Assembly: GCF_009720825.1 (NCBI RefSeq)
Contig: NZ_WNKY01000014.1
Span: 1-64,000, forward strand
Direction: 5' to 3'
Length of the DNA: 64,000 nucleotides
Origin: Duganella radicis
GTDB lineage: Bacteria; Pseudomonadota; Gammaproteobacteria; Burkholderiales; Burkholderiaceae_D
The notes under the pieces were generated by a model. The model was not told the origin of the DNA. It ran no database searches and saw nothing but the letters and a program-made list of their open reading frames with translations. Positions 52,287 to 61,075 of the stretch are shown here, in pieces. The position numbers were made by a program, and so were the translations under genes. Within the stretch, counting starts at the first letter, position 1, and each line of letters starts with the position of its first letter.

Positions 52287-55200
52287 ATGAAACAAATGCC
52301 ACAAGACCTGCGTAAACAGACGCTGGATTTGGTTAATGCAAACAAGCCCGCCACCGAAGTCGCCGCGCTGATCAGCGCCTGGCTCGGTTCTCTCGATGAT
52401 GAAGACCTGGCGGGCACCGCGCCCGATAGTCTGGCGCCGGTTTTGTGGGACGGTTTCACGCAAGCTTCCAAGCGCAGCGGCACTGGCGCGCAAATCGCCA
52501 GACTGCGCTACGACGATGGCCGTGGCGGCAAGGCCACCGCGCTGCTGATCCTCAACGACGACATGCCGTATCTGGTGGACTCCATCGTGATGGCGATGCG
52601 CAAATTGCGCGTCACCGCCAATGGTGTGCTGAACGCCGTGCTGCCAGTCACCCGCAACGCGGATGGCGTGGTCACCGCCGTCGGCGAGAGCGGCGCCAAG
52701 CTGGAGTCCTATGTGCTGGTGCTGCTGTCGGAAGATTTGCCGGAAGCCGAAATTGGCATGCTGGTGGAGCGGATCGTCATGGTCTCGCGTGACGCCGCCG
52801 TGGTCCGCCGCGATACCGCCTCCATGCGCGAACATTTCAGCCGCATCGGCGCCGAAGCCTCGGCGCATGGCGAAGAGGGCAAGGAGGTCGCCGCCTTCCT
52901 CGAATGGGCCAAAAATGAGGGCTTCGAACCGTTCGGCTACGCCTACTACGCGGTGAAGCCGGGCGTGCGCGAACTGGAACGCGATATCCCCAGCCGCATC
53001 GGCGTACTGCAAGACACCTCGCATCCGGTGTACGGAACCTGCCTCGCCAACATCCCAGGCGATTTCGATACGCTGTCCAAGCGCGGCCACACCCTGTCCA
53101 TCGTCAAGGCCGACGTGGAAGGCACGCTGCACCGCGATGCGCAACTGGACTTCATCGGCATCTGCCACACCGACGCGCAAGGCGCCATCCTCGGCGAATA
53201 CTGCTTCGTGGGCCTGTTCACCCGCGCCGCCACCTCGACGCCGCTGAACCGGCTGCCGTTCGCGCGCGGCCGTGTGGCGCGCGTGTTGAGCATCGCCGGC
53301 GTGCGCCAGGAAGGGTTTCGCGCCGAGAAGTTTGTTGAAATCCTCGAATCGCTGCCGCGCACCGAAGCGCTGGAAGCGGAACCGGAATGGCTGGCCGAGG
53401 TGTGCGGCGCCGTCGTCTCGCTGTACAAGCAGCCGCGCGCCAAAGTGTTCGCCCGCCGCGACGTCTATGCGCGTCACCTGAACGTGCTGGTCTACCTGCC
53501 GCGCGAGCGTTACAGCGCAAGCGTCGCTTCCGCGCTGGCCAAGGCGCTGCAAGCCAGCGCCGGCGCGCATCACGTCAGCTCGCAGACGCTGGTGGCCGAC
53601 GGCCCGCTGGCCCGCGTGTACCTGATCGCGCATGGCGCGCGTTATCCGCTGGATCTGGAAACCGACATCCAGCAACCGCTGTTGTCGGTGCTGGATGGCT
53701 GGCACGATCAATTCTCGGTATTGGCGGATGCGGTGGCCGACGTGCCGCTGCGCGCCAGCATGCGCAAGATGTGCGCCACCCTGCCGCCGGACTACGTGGC
53801 GGCGACCACGCCGTCCGCCGCCTTCCACGATCTGGGCGCCATCCTGCGCAACCCGGACCCGGCGCGCGTCAACGTGCGCGTGGAAGCCGACAACGGCCAC
53901 ACCACCATCCGCCTGTACTCGGTGGACCGCGTGCCTTCGTTGTCGACCATCCTGCCGGCGCTGCATAACGCCGGCGTGGCGATCGACCGCGAACATGCGC
54001 ACTCGCTGCGCGTGAATGGCGAGCGTCACTACGTCACCAGCCTGTCGGTGGACGCCGCCAGCGCCGTCAAGCTGGCCAAGGCCGAAATCGTGCCGGTGGC
54101 GGAGGAACTGTTTGCCGCCCTGTTCAACAATGAAGCGGAAGATGGCCGCCTGAATGGCCTGGTCGTCGAAGGCGGCCTGAGTGTGCGCGAAGTGCAGCTG
54201 GTGCGTGCCTACATGAGCTACTGGCGCCAGGCCAGCCCGCGCTTCTCGGTGCGCTACATGGCGGAGACGCTGCGCAAGCAGCCGGCCATGGTGAAAGAGC
54301 TGGTGGACGCCTTCCTGCAACGCTTCAACCCAGCCAACGACGACGCCACGCGCGCCGCCGCGCTGGACAAGATCGCCGACATCAAGAGCCGCCTGCCGGC
54401 CATCAATCACGCCGACAGCGAAGAGGTGCTGGGCGCGATGGCGACGCTGATCGGCGCCACGCTGCGCACCAACTACTTCCAGAATGAGCAGAAGGGCGAC
54501 AAGATCATCTTCAAGTTCGACACCAGCAATCTGTCGCTGGTGCCGGAGCCGCGTCCGTTCCGCGAGATTTTCGTGTTCTCGCGCCGCTTCGAGGGCGTGC
54601 ACCTGCGCGGCGGCCCTGTCGCGCGCGGTGGCCTGCGCTGGTCGGACCGCATGGAAGACTACCGCACCGAAGTTCTCGGCCTGGTGAAAGCGCAGATGGT
54701 GAAGAACGCCGTCATCGTGCCGGCCGGCGCCAAGGGCGGTTTCGTGTGCAAGCAAATGCCGAAAGACGCCGTGCGCGAAACCATCGCGGCGGAAGGCGAG
54801 GCAGTGTATCGCCTGTTCATTTCCAGCCTGCTGGAAGTGACCGATAACCGCGTGCTGGGCAAGATCGTGTCGCCGACCGATACCGTCTGCTACGACGGCA
54901 ACGATCCGTATCTGGTGGTGGCGGCCGACAAGGGCACCGCGACCTTCTCCGACATCGCCAACAGCATCGCCGTGCAGCGCGGCTTCTGGCTGGGCGATGC
55001 CTTTGCGTCGGGCGGCTCCAACGGTTACGACCACAAGAAGATGGGCATCACCGCCAAAGGCGCGTTTGAAGCGGTCAAGCGCCACTTCTACGAAATGGAT
55101 CACGACATCCACGCGCAGCCTGTGACCATGGTGGGCGTGGGCGATATGTCGGGTGACGTGTTCGGCAACGGTGCGCTGTTGTCGCGCAAGCTGAAAATCG

Positions 55201-56984
55201 TGGCGGCATTCGACCACCGTCACATCTTCCTCGATCCGAACCCGGACATGGAAGTCTCGTTCAAGGAACGCGAGCGCATGTTCGCGCTGCCGCGCTCCTC
55301 GTGGGACGACTACAACAAGGAACTGATCTCGAAAGGCGGCGGCGTGTTCCCGCGCAGTGCGCGTTCGATCGAGCTGTCGCCTGAAATCCGCGCCGTGCTG
55401 GATATCGAAGAAACCGCGCTGGCGCCGGAAGAGCTGATGCACCGCATCCTGCTGGCGCCTGTGGACCTGTTCTACAACGGCGGCATTGGCACCTACATCA
55501 AGGCTTCCACCGAAACCCACGCGCAGGTGAAGGACCGCGCCAACGACAATATCCGCGTCAACGGCAATGCGCTGCGCTGCAAGGTGGTGACCGAGGGCGG
55601 CAACCTGGGGGCGACGCAGGCTGGCCGTATCGAATTCGCCTTGTCGGGCGGTCGCATCTTCACCGATGCGATCGACAACTCGGCCGGCGTGGATTGCTCG
55701 GACCACGAGGTGAACGCGAAGATGTGGCTGGACGTGGAAATGAACGCCGGCCAGTTGAGCGAAGCAGACCGCAACCGCATCCTGAACGAAATGACGCAGG
55801 ATATCGAGCGTCTGGTCCTGCGCGACAACACGCTGCAAACGCAGCTTCTGGTGCGCGAGCTGCAAGCGCAAGCCGATGCTGATGTGCAGGATGGCTATGC
55901 TGCCTTGATCGCGTCGCTGGAAGAAGAGGGCGCGCTGTCGCGTGAACTGGAACAGCTGCCATCGGTGGCCGAGCTGGCGCGCCGCAAGGCCGATGGCCGC
56001 GGCCTGACCACGCCGGAACTGGCGGTGGTCATCGCCAACGTGAAGAACCGCTACAAGCGCATCCTGTCGGCGCTGCCGCTGACGGATAACAGCTGGGCCG
56101 AGTCGGTGCTCAAGCCGTACTTCCCGGATCTGCTGGTGGCGACCCGCCCAGCACTGGCGCATCCGCTGGCGAATGCGGTTCTGGCCACTGTGCTGGCCAA
56201 CGAATCGGTCAACCGCTGCGGCCCGCTGATGCTGCGCCAACTGGCTGGCGAGCATGGCGTGGATGAAGCGGAAGTCATTCTGGCGTGGGGCCAGGCATGG
56301 TCGGCGCTGAATCTGGCGCCAGTGTTCAACGCGCTGGATGCGGATGCGCTGAAAGTGCCGCGCGCGGTGTCGATCAAGGTCGATGCGCATACCCGCGTGC
56401 TGCAAAAGGCCGTGATCGAAGGGGCGCTGTCGGTGCCTGCCGATCAGCTGCGCAATGGCGTGGGCGAGTTGACCCGCCTGTTCGCCAATCCGGAAACGCT
56501 GGCGCAACTGACGCCTGCCAGCGGCAAGTCGGAGGCGGAACTGACTTCCGGCCTGCGTCCGGAATTTGTGCGTGCATGGATGGCGGTGGATGCGATTGAA
56601 GCCGTGGCGGCGTTTGTGTTTGCGGCGCTGTCGGTGCAGCGTCCTGCGGGCATGGACTTGCCGGCCTTCCTGCAAGTTGGCCTGGCGCTGCGCGCGCAGG
56701 TCGGCATCGATACGCTGGAGCGCGGCCTGAAATTGCCGGCCACCAGCCGTTCGCAGGAACAGTTGCGCAGCTATGCGCAGAACGCGCTGCGCCGCACGCA
56801 GCAACGCTTGCTGACGCAGGTGCTCAAGCATGCGACCGGCGATCACTCGGCGGTGGAGGCGGTGGAAGTTGTCGCCAACACGCTGGGCTTGTCGGGCTAT
56901 GCGGTGGCGTCGGATCTGGAGCAAGCGATGCTGGATGTTTGGGCCTTGTCGGAGGCGGTCAACGCCACTGCGGTGGCGGCGTAA
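52287..56984 (+). CDS. gdhB: NAD-specific glutamate dehydrogenase, large (~170 kDa) type
   Basis: This 1565-aa protein deaminates glutamate to 2-oxoglutarate. It belongs to the L-GDH class first described in Streptomyces and Pseudomonas (about 1600 aa). ACT-like N-terminal regulatory segments precede the dehydrogenase core, which includes HLRGGPVARGGLRWSDRMED, VKNAVIVPAGAKGGFV (catalytic Lys), SDIANSIAVQRGFWLGDAFA and MVGVGDMSGDVFGNG (NAD Rossmann fold). Pseudomonas GdhB is arginine-activated. GGAG lies well placed before the ATG. Its position between astB and astE means glutamate from arginine can be drained directly to the TCA cycle. Confidence 0.95.
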   Translation: MKQMPQDLRKQTLDLVNANKPATEVAALISAWLGSLDDEDLAGTAPDSLAPVLWDGFTQASKRSGTGAQIARLRYDDGRGGKATALLILNDDMPYLVDSIVMAMRKLRVTANGVLNAVLPVTRNADGVVTAVGESGAKLESYVLVLLSEDLPEAEIGMLVERIVMVSRDAAVVRRDTASMREHFSRIGAEASAHGEEGKEVAAFLEWAKNEGFEPFGYAYYAVKPGVRELERDIPSRIGVLQDTSHPVYGTCLANIPGDFDTLSKRGHTLSIVKADVEGTLHRDAQLDFIGICHTDAQGAILGEYCFVGLFTRAATSTPLNRLPFARGRVARVLSIAGVRQEGFRAEKFVEILESLPRTEALEAEPEWLAEVCGAVVSLYKQPRAKVFARRDVYARHLNVLVYLPRERYSASVASALAKALQASAGAHHVSSQTLVADGPLARVYLIAHGARYPLDLETDIQQPLLSVLDGWHDQFSVLADAVADVPLRASMRKMCATLPPDYVAATTPSAAFHDLGAILRNPDPARVNVRVEADNGHTTIRLYSVDRVPSLSTILPALHNAGVAIDREHAHSLRVNGERHYVTSLSVDAASAVKLAKAEIVPVAEELFAALFNNEAEDGRLNGLVVEGGLSVREVQLVRAYMSYWRQASPRFSVRYMAETLRKQPAMVKELVDAFLQRFNPANDDATRAAALDKIADIKSRLPAINHADSEEVLGAMATLIGATLRTNYFQNEQKGDKIIFKFDTSNLSLVPEPRPFREIFVFSRRFEGVHLRGGPVARGGLRWSDRMEDYRTEVLGLVKAQMVKNAVIVPAGAKGGFVCKQMPKDAVRETIAAEGEAVYRLFISSLLEVTDNRVLGKIVSPTDTVCYDGNDPYLVVAADKGTATFSDIANSIAVQRGFWLGDAFASGGSNGYDHKKMGITAKGAFEAVKRHFYEMDHDIHAQPVTMVGVGDMSGDVFGNGALLSRKLKIVAAFDHRHIFLDPNPDMEVSFKERERMFALPRSSWDDYNKELISKGGGVFPRSARSIELSPEIRAVLDIEETALAPEELMHRILLAPVDLFYNGGIGTYIKASTETHAQVKDRANDNIRVNGNALRCKVVTEGGNLGATQAGRIEFALSGGRIFTDAIDNSAGVDCSDHEVNAKMWLDVEMNAGQLSEADRNRILNEMTQDIERLVLRDNTLQTQLLVRELQAQADADVQDGYAALIASLEEEGALSRELEQLPSVAELARRKADGRGLTTPELAVVIANVKNRYKRILSALPLTDNSWAESVLKPYFPDLLVATRPALAHPLANAVLATVLANESVNRCGPLMLRQLAGEHGVDEAEVILAWGQAWSALNLAPVFNALDADALKVPRAVSIKVDAHTRVLQKAVIEGALSVPADQLRNGVGELTRLFANPETLAQLTPASGKSEAELTSGLRPEFVRAWMAVDAIEAVAAFVFAALSVQRPAGMDLPAFLQVGLALRAQVGIDTLERGLKLPATSRSQEQLRSYAQNALRRTQQRLLTQVLKHATGDHSAVEAVEVVANTLGLSGYAVASDLEQAMLDVWALSEAVNATAVAA

Positions 56985-56988
56985 CACG

Positions 56989-57990
56989 ATGAGCGATTTG
57001 CCAGCAGCCTTGCCGCCAGCCGTCCGCGCGCTGGCGGAAGCGGACTTCAGCGCCATCGGACCGCGCTTCACGGCGGCCGGCTTCACGGTCGCCGAGCCGG
57101 CGGACGGGATCATCACGATCCGTGCCCCGGCCGCTGGCGACGACGAGCGGCCGGCGGTGCTGGTCTCCGTCGGCGTGCATGGCGACGAGACCGGCCCGAT
57201 CGAAGTCGTGGCTTACTTGCTGGACGCCTTGTCGCATCAGGCGTCCGCGCTGGCAGTGGATCTGATGCTCTGCGTCGGTAACATCGGCGCCATCCGCGCT
57301 GGCAAGCGCTTCATCGATGCAGACCTGAACCGCATGTTCCGCGAACAGCGCGGCACGCTGGAAGGCACGGCGGAAGCCGCGCGCGCCGATGTGATGATCG
57401 CCGCTACCAGCGCGTTCTTTGCAAACGCTGGCCCGCGGCGCTGGCATCTCGACCTGCACACCGCGATCCGCCCGTCGGTTTATCCAACCTTCGCCATCGT
57501 GCCGGAGCTGATCCCGGACGAGCCGCGTGGCATGTTGATCGATTGGCTGGGTCTTGCCGGTATCGGCGCCATCATCATGAACCCTGCTTCGGTGGGGACG
57601 TACAGCTACTACTCGGCCGAACATCATGCGGCGGCCGGCACGACGATTGAACTGGGACGGATTGGCACGCTGGGACAGAACGACCTGGCGCAGTTCAAGG
57701 ATGCGTCGCAGGCGCTGGACGATTTGCTGCGTGGTGCGCCCCAGCGCGAAGGCACGCAGCGTCCGCACATCTTCAACACCGCGCGCCAGATCATCAAACT
57801 GAGTGACCAGTTCCAGATGGCGTTTGGCAAAGAGACGCACAACTTCACCGCCATGAAACAAGGTGAGGAAATTGCGCGCGACGGCGACACCGTCTACACC
57901 GTGCAGTATCCGGAAGAGCTGGTGGTGTTCCCGAATCCCGACGTGCGGGTGGGCTTGCGGGCGGGCTTGATGGTGGTGCGGGTCGGCTGA
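56989..57990 (+). CDS. astE: Succinylglutamate desuccinylase
   Basis: This 333-aa zinc carboxypeptidase-like (AspA/AstE) enzyme splits succinylglutamate into succinate and glutamate, the last AST step. The metal site reads GVHGDETGPIEV (His and Glu) and HLDLHTAIRPS (second His); the DADLNRMFRE motif and the catalytic Glu in TIELGRIG are present. The start MSDLPAALPP lies 4 nt after the gdhB stop. It closes the operon. Confidence 0.95.
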   Translation: MSDLPAALPPAVRALAEADFSAIGPRFTAAGFTVAEPADGIITIRAPAAGDDERPAVLVSVGVHGDETGPIEVVAYLLDALSHQASALAVDLMLCVGNIGAIRAGKRFIDADLNRMFREQRGTLEGTAEAARADVMIAATSAFFANAGPRRWHLDLHTAIRPSVYPTFAIVPELIPDEPRGMLIDWLGLAGIGAIIMNPASVGTYSYYSAEHHAAAGTTIELGRIGTLGQNDLAQFKDASQALDDLLRGAPQREGTQRPHIFNTARQIIKLSDQFQMAFGKETHNFTAMKQGEEIARDGDTVYTVQYPEELVVFPNPDVRVGLRAGLMVVRVG

Positions 57991-58082
57991 TCTTTACCCG
58001 TCTTTACACTTTGCGGGGTCATAGATACATGGATTAGTTCGTTAACAGGAGCAGCATTGTCCTTAACCACGGAGTAAGAGCC

Positions 58083-58607
58083 ATGACGACCGCAATCAGC
58101 AGTATTTCCAGCAGCAGCACCAGCGCCGCCCATTTCGATCCCTCGAAAGGCGCGGCGCGTTTCGCCTCCAAAGTCTTTAACGACATGGATGCCGACACCG
58201 ACGGCAAGGTCACCAAAGACGAATTCGTCAAAGGCCTTGAATCCAAAGGCGTCTCAAGCGAAGACGCGACCAAACAATACGAAGCCATCGACAAGGAAGG
58301 CGCCGGCTCGATCACGAAGGACGATCTTGAATCGGCCATCAAGAGCGGCGACTTCAAACCGCCCCGCCCACAAGGCGGCGCCGGCGGCCCACAGGGTGGC
58401 GGCGCGCCGCAAGGGGGCGGTGGAGGGGGCGGCGCCAGCGGCGTCAGCGCCAGCAGCACCAAAACCTACGAAGCCGCCGACAAGAACCAGGACGGCACGG
58501 TGACGCAACAAGAACAGCTGGTCTACGACATGGCCCAAGCCGCCAAGTCCGCCGCCGCCTCCACCGGCGTCGACAAGCTCGGCACCAATATCGACGCCTT
58601 GGCCTAA
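58083..58607 (+). CDS. EF-hand calcium-binding protein with glycine-rich linker
   Basis: The 174-aa protein begins with a Ser/Thr-rich stretch. EF-hand 1 (Asp36-x-Asp38-x-Asp40-Gly...Glu47) and EF-hand 3 (Asp123-x-Asn125-x-Asp127-Gly...Glu134) are complete calcium loops. A middle hand (residues 70-81, DKEGAGSITKDD) is degenerate. A Gly/Gln/Pro-rich linker (residues 94-119) separates the lobes. GGAGTAAGAG precedes the ATG. No signal peptide is visible. A role as calcium buffer or signalling protein is inferred; relatives are common hypothetical EF-hand proteins in this family of bacteria. Confidence 0.85.
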   Translation: MTTAISSISSSSTSAAHFDPSKGAARFASKVFNDMDADTDGKVTKDEFVKGLESKGVSSEDATKQYEAIDKEGAGSITKDDLESAIKSGDFKPPRPQGGAGGPQGGGAPQGGGGGGGASGVSASSTKTYEAADKNQDGTVTQQEQLVYDMAQAAKSAAASTGVDKLGTNIDALA

Positions 58608-58614
58608 GATGGGA

Positions 58615-58641
58615 AAGCGGTAGCAAATCTTGCTACCGCTT
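58615..58641. terminator. Perfect 12-bp hairpin between EF-hand gene and convergent small ORF
   Basis: AAGCGGTAGCAA-ATC-TTGCTACCGCTT is a perfect 12-bp stem with a 3-nt loop, 8 nt after the EF-hand stop. No T-run follows on either strand, so it may be a Rho-assisted or bidirectional terminator, or an mRNA stabiliser. Confidence 0.6.
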
Positions 58642-58655
58642 GAGAAGAAGAGAGT

Positions 58656-58775
58656 TTAAGCGCGGACGATCAGTGCGGTCAGGGTGATGGCCAGGCCGAC
58701 CAGGACCATGGCGGCGCCGGTGACGGCGGCGGGGTGGAAGCGGCGGGATACGGTCGGGATTTTTTTGATCGGCAT
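58656..58775 (-). CDS. 39-aa single-pass membrane protein
   Basis: The ORF MPIKKIPTVSRRFHPAAV... has AAGGAG seven bases before its ATG, a near-perfect Shine-Dalgarno. The product is a basic N-terminus of ~15 residues followed by one hydrophobic helix (VTGAAMVLVGLAITLTALIV) and a short Arg-Ala end. It lies between the EF-hand gene and the amino acid permease, on the opposite strand to both. No family is recognised; a small regulator or membrane subunit is possible. Confidence 0.6.
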   Translation of the reverse strand: MPIKKIPTVSRRFHPAAVTGAAMVLVGLAITLTALIVRA

Positions 58776-58918
58776 GGCTGGCTCCTTCTTGGCTTTTGGT
58801 AACACTTGTCTCAAGCGTAACCTGCGCCTCATTTCCAATCTATACATGGCGCTGTATCAAAAGTAAGCACTTGTAACGCCAAGGCGCAAGGGGTTGTATT
58901 TCTGGCACAAAATACCTG

Positions 58919-58947
58919 TAGGGCCGCGCACCGGATGGCCCTATAAT
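58919..58947 (+). promoter_or_regulatory. Promoter and palindromic operator candidate of the amino acid permease
   Basis: TATAAT at 58942-58947 lies 45 bases before the GTG start. An inverted repeat TAGGGCC-N11-GGCCCTA (58919-58943) overlaps it. The arms are perfect 7-mers, suggesting a repressor or activator site. No good -35 was seen. Confidence 0.55.
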
Positions 58948-58991
58948 CGCTGTGTTTTTGCCTGAACATACACTCCCACAAGGAATTGCCT

Positions 58992-60452
58992 GTGAACCAA
59001 ACGCTGGTCCAGAAACTGACCCGTACCAAGCCGGTCGACAATAAAAACACCGAACACGCTCCAAGCAGCAGCAACAGCCTGCACCGCTCCATTGGCTTGT
59101 TTCCCCTGACGATGATCGGGGTCGGTGCCACCATTGGCACCGGTATTTTCTTCACGATGGTCGAGGCCGTACCCAAGGCCGGCCCTTCCGTGATCCTGTC
59201 CTTCCTGATCGCCGCGATCACCGCCGGCCTGACCGCGCTGTGCTATGCCGAGCTGTCGTTCCGCATTCCCGCCTCCGGCTCGTCGTATTCGTTCGCCTAC
59301 GCCACCGTGGGCGAATTCCTGGCCTTCATCATGGCCGCCTGCCTGCTGCTGGAATATGGCCTGGCCGCCAGCGCCACCGCCATTGGCTGGTCGGATTACC
59401 TGAACAACTTCCTCAACAACGCCTTCGGCTGGCACATTCCCGAGCTGCTGCGTTCGCCGATGATCGTCTCCACCGCGCACGGCATCGAGGTCCATGGCGG
59501 CCGCGTCAACCTGCCGCCGATTATCCTGGTCTGCCTGTGCTGCCTGCTGCTGGTGCGCGGCGCCAAGGAATCGGCCACCACCAACGCCATCATGGTGATG
59601 GTCAAGCTGGCGATCCTGATCTTCTTCGTGGTGATCGCGTTCAGCGGCTTTGACATCAACAACTTCCATCCATTCTTCAGCCCGGACGGCGGCACCCACT
59701 ACACCGGCATGGCCGGGGTGACGGCCGCCGCCGCCACCGTGTTCTTCTCCTTCATCGGCCTGGACACCGTGGCCACCGCCGGCGAGGAAGTGCGCAATCC
59801 AACCCGCAACGTGCCGATCGGCATTCTGGCCGCGCTCGGCATCGTCACCGTGTTCTACATGCTGGTGGCCGTGGCCGCGATGGGCGCGCAGCCGGCGGCC
59901 AAGTTCGCCGGCCAGGAAGCCGGTCTGGCCGTGATCCTGCAAAACGTCACCGGCCAGACCTGGCCTGCGCTGGTGCTGGCGGCAGGCGCGGTGATTTCGG
60001 TGTTCAGCGTGACGCTGGTGACCATCTATGGTCAGACCCGCATCCTGTACGCCATCGCCAAGGATGGCCTGATTTCGAAATCATTCCAGAAGGTCAGCCC
60101 GCGCACCGGTTCGCCGGTGCAGAACACGCTGATCGTGTGCATCGTGGTGGGCCTGGTGGCGGGCTTTGTGGACGCGACCTTCCTGTGGGACATGGTCAGC
60201 ATGGGCACGCTGACGGCGTTCATCGTGGTGTCGCTGGCGGTGCCGGTGATGCGCCGCAAGGAGGGCGAGTCGGCGGTCAAGGGCTTCCGCGTGCCGGGCG
60301 GTCCTTATTTCGTGCCGGGCCTGAGTATCGCGGCTTGCTTGTACCTGATGTTTGGTTTGTCGATGACGACTTATACCGTGTTCGTCATCTGGATGAGCGC
60401 GGCGATCCTGACTTACTTCCTGTACGGGATGCGTCACTCCCGATTGAACTAA
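58992..60452 (+). CDS. APC-family amino acid permease
   Basis: This 486-aa inner-membrane protein has about 12 helices. The start is GTG at 58992 with AGGA seven bases upstream; a TTG two codons earlier is too close to the site. The APC hallmark IGVGATIGTGIFF (TM1), LCYAELSFRIPASGSSYSFAYATVGE (TM2/3) and FFSFIGLDTVATAGEEVRNPTRNVPIG (TM6 region) are present. The arrangement resembles the YfnA/CAT branch, which imports neutral or cationic amino acids. Its place ~1 kb after the ast operon suits arginine or general amino acid uptake, but specificity is not proven. Confidence 0.9.
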   Translation: MNQTLVQKLTRTKPVDNKNTEHAPSSSNSLHRSIGLFPLTMIGVGATIGTGIFFTMVEAVPKAGPSVILSFLIAAITAGLTALCYAELSFRIPASGSSYSFAYATVGEFLAFIMAACLLLEYGLAASATAIGWSDYLNNFLNNAFGWHIPELLRSPMIVSTAHGIEVHGGRVNLPPIILVCLCCLLLVRGAKESATTNAIMVMVKLAILIFFVVIAFSGFDINNFHPFFSPDGGTHYTGMAGVTAAAATVFFSFIGLDTVATAGEEVRNPTRNVPIGILAALGIVTVFYMLVAVAAMGAQPAAKFAGQEAGLAVILQNVTGQTWPALVLAAGAVISVFSVTLVTIYGQTRILYAIAKDGLISKSFQKVSPRTGSPVQNTLIVCIVVGLVAGFVDATFLWDMVSMGTLTAFIVVSLAVPVMRRKEGESAVKGFRVPGGPYFVPGLSIAACLYLMFGLSMTTYTVFVIWMSAAILTYFLYGMRHSRLN

Positions 60453-60460
60453 AGTCGTTA

Positions 60461-60508
60461 AAAAAGCCCCCGTCAGCCTGAGCGCGCTCAGGCTGACGGG
60501 GGCTTTTT
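60461..60508. terminator. 24-bp perfect-palindrome bidirectional terminator
   Basis: AAAAAGCCCCCGTCAGCCTG (60461-60480) continues AGCG, and the next 24 bases are the exact reverse complement ending GGGGGCTTTTT. T-runs on both strands make it bidirectional. It ends the permease gene (+) and the two-gene small-protein operon (-). Its apex shares AGCCTGARCGCGCTCA with the secF terminator. Confidence 0.93.
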
Positions 60509-60535
60509 GCCATGTATGCTCAGTCGTTGTGCAGC

Positions 60536-60634
60536 TTATTCAGCCTTGTTTTCTGGCTTACCACCCAGGTAGAGGCGCAGCACCAGGCCGGACAGGGCGA
60601 TTGCGGCAGGCAGGTTTTCGATGATGGTCAGCAT
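60536..60634 (-). CDS. 32-aa hydrophobic small protein
   Basis: The frame MLTIIENLPAAIALSGLVLR... ends GGKPENKAE and has CAGGAG directly upstream (AGGAG, six bases from the ATG). It is a short amphipathic or membrane helix with a charged tail. It follows the 73-aa gene by 25 bp on the same strand and precedes the bidirectional terminator, so it looks like the second cistron of a small operon. No family is recognised. Confidence 0.6.
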   Translation of the reverse strand: MLTIIENLPAAIALSGLVLRLYLGGKPENKAE

Positions 60635-60659
60635 GGTTTTCTCCTGAAGGTAGATTCGA

Positions 60660-60881
60660 TTAACCGCGGGAAGCGAAGTAGCGCAGCTCGGCAGCCAGGT
60701 TTGGCGAATGCAGCTCGCTGTCGGCGGCCAGGCGATTCAGCCACCAGATGGTTTCTTCTTTGTTGCGCTGCGACACAACCGGCTGCACGGCGAACAGTGC
60801 GGCGATCAGCTGGCGCGCGGCGTTGGCAATATTGGCGAAGTAGCCAGTGTCAGCAAAGGTGTTCAGGGTCGTTGCGCTCAT
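60660..60881 (-). CDS. 73-aa small protein of unknown function
   Basis: The start is MSATTLNTFADTGYFANIAN, with GGAG six bases upstream; an ATG four codons earlier (60893) is in frame but badly placed. The middle is hydrophobic (ARQLIAALFAVQPVV). The end is a charged helix (KEETIWWLNRLAADSELHSPNLAAELRYFASRG). No family is recognised, though the basic/aromatic tail is loosely reminiscent of DUF1127-like small proteins. It is the first gene of a two-gene operon with the 32-aa ORF. The ~180 bp between it and the diguanylate cyclase is AT-rich. Confidence 0.68.
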   Translation of the reverse strand: MSATTLNTFADTGYFANIANAARQLIAALFAVQPVVSQRNKEETIWWLNRLAADSELHSPNLAAELRYFASRG

Positions 60882-61075
60882 TTGAAGCTCCATAAATATT
60901 CGTTTGATGCGATGCAGTATGCGCCTGTTCCAGTAATAAATAAACTTTTGATTTGTGATACAAGCCATAAATAATTCGAATAACTCTCCATTTTTCCTCT
61001 GAAAATGCATTGCCGTAAGGCAGCGAAATTAAGGTATGATTGCTGTCCATATGGCAATAATTTGATGGAGTCCGG

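Noticed and set aside
52263..57116. 1617-aa open frame antisense to gdhB
   Set aside because: Its composition (Arg/His/Gln/Val-rich, no domain) is what GC-rich third positions produce opposite a highly expressed gene; no ribosome site or family signal.
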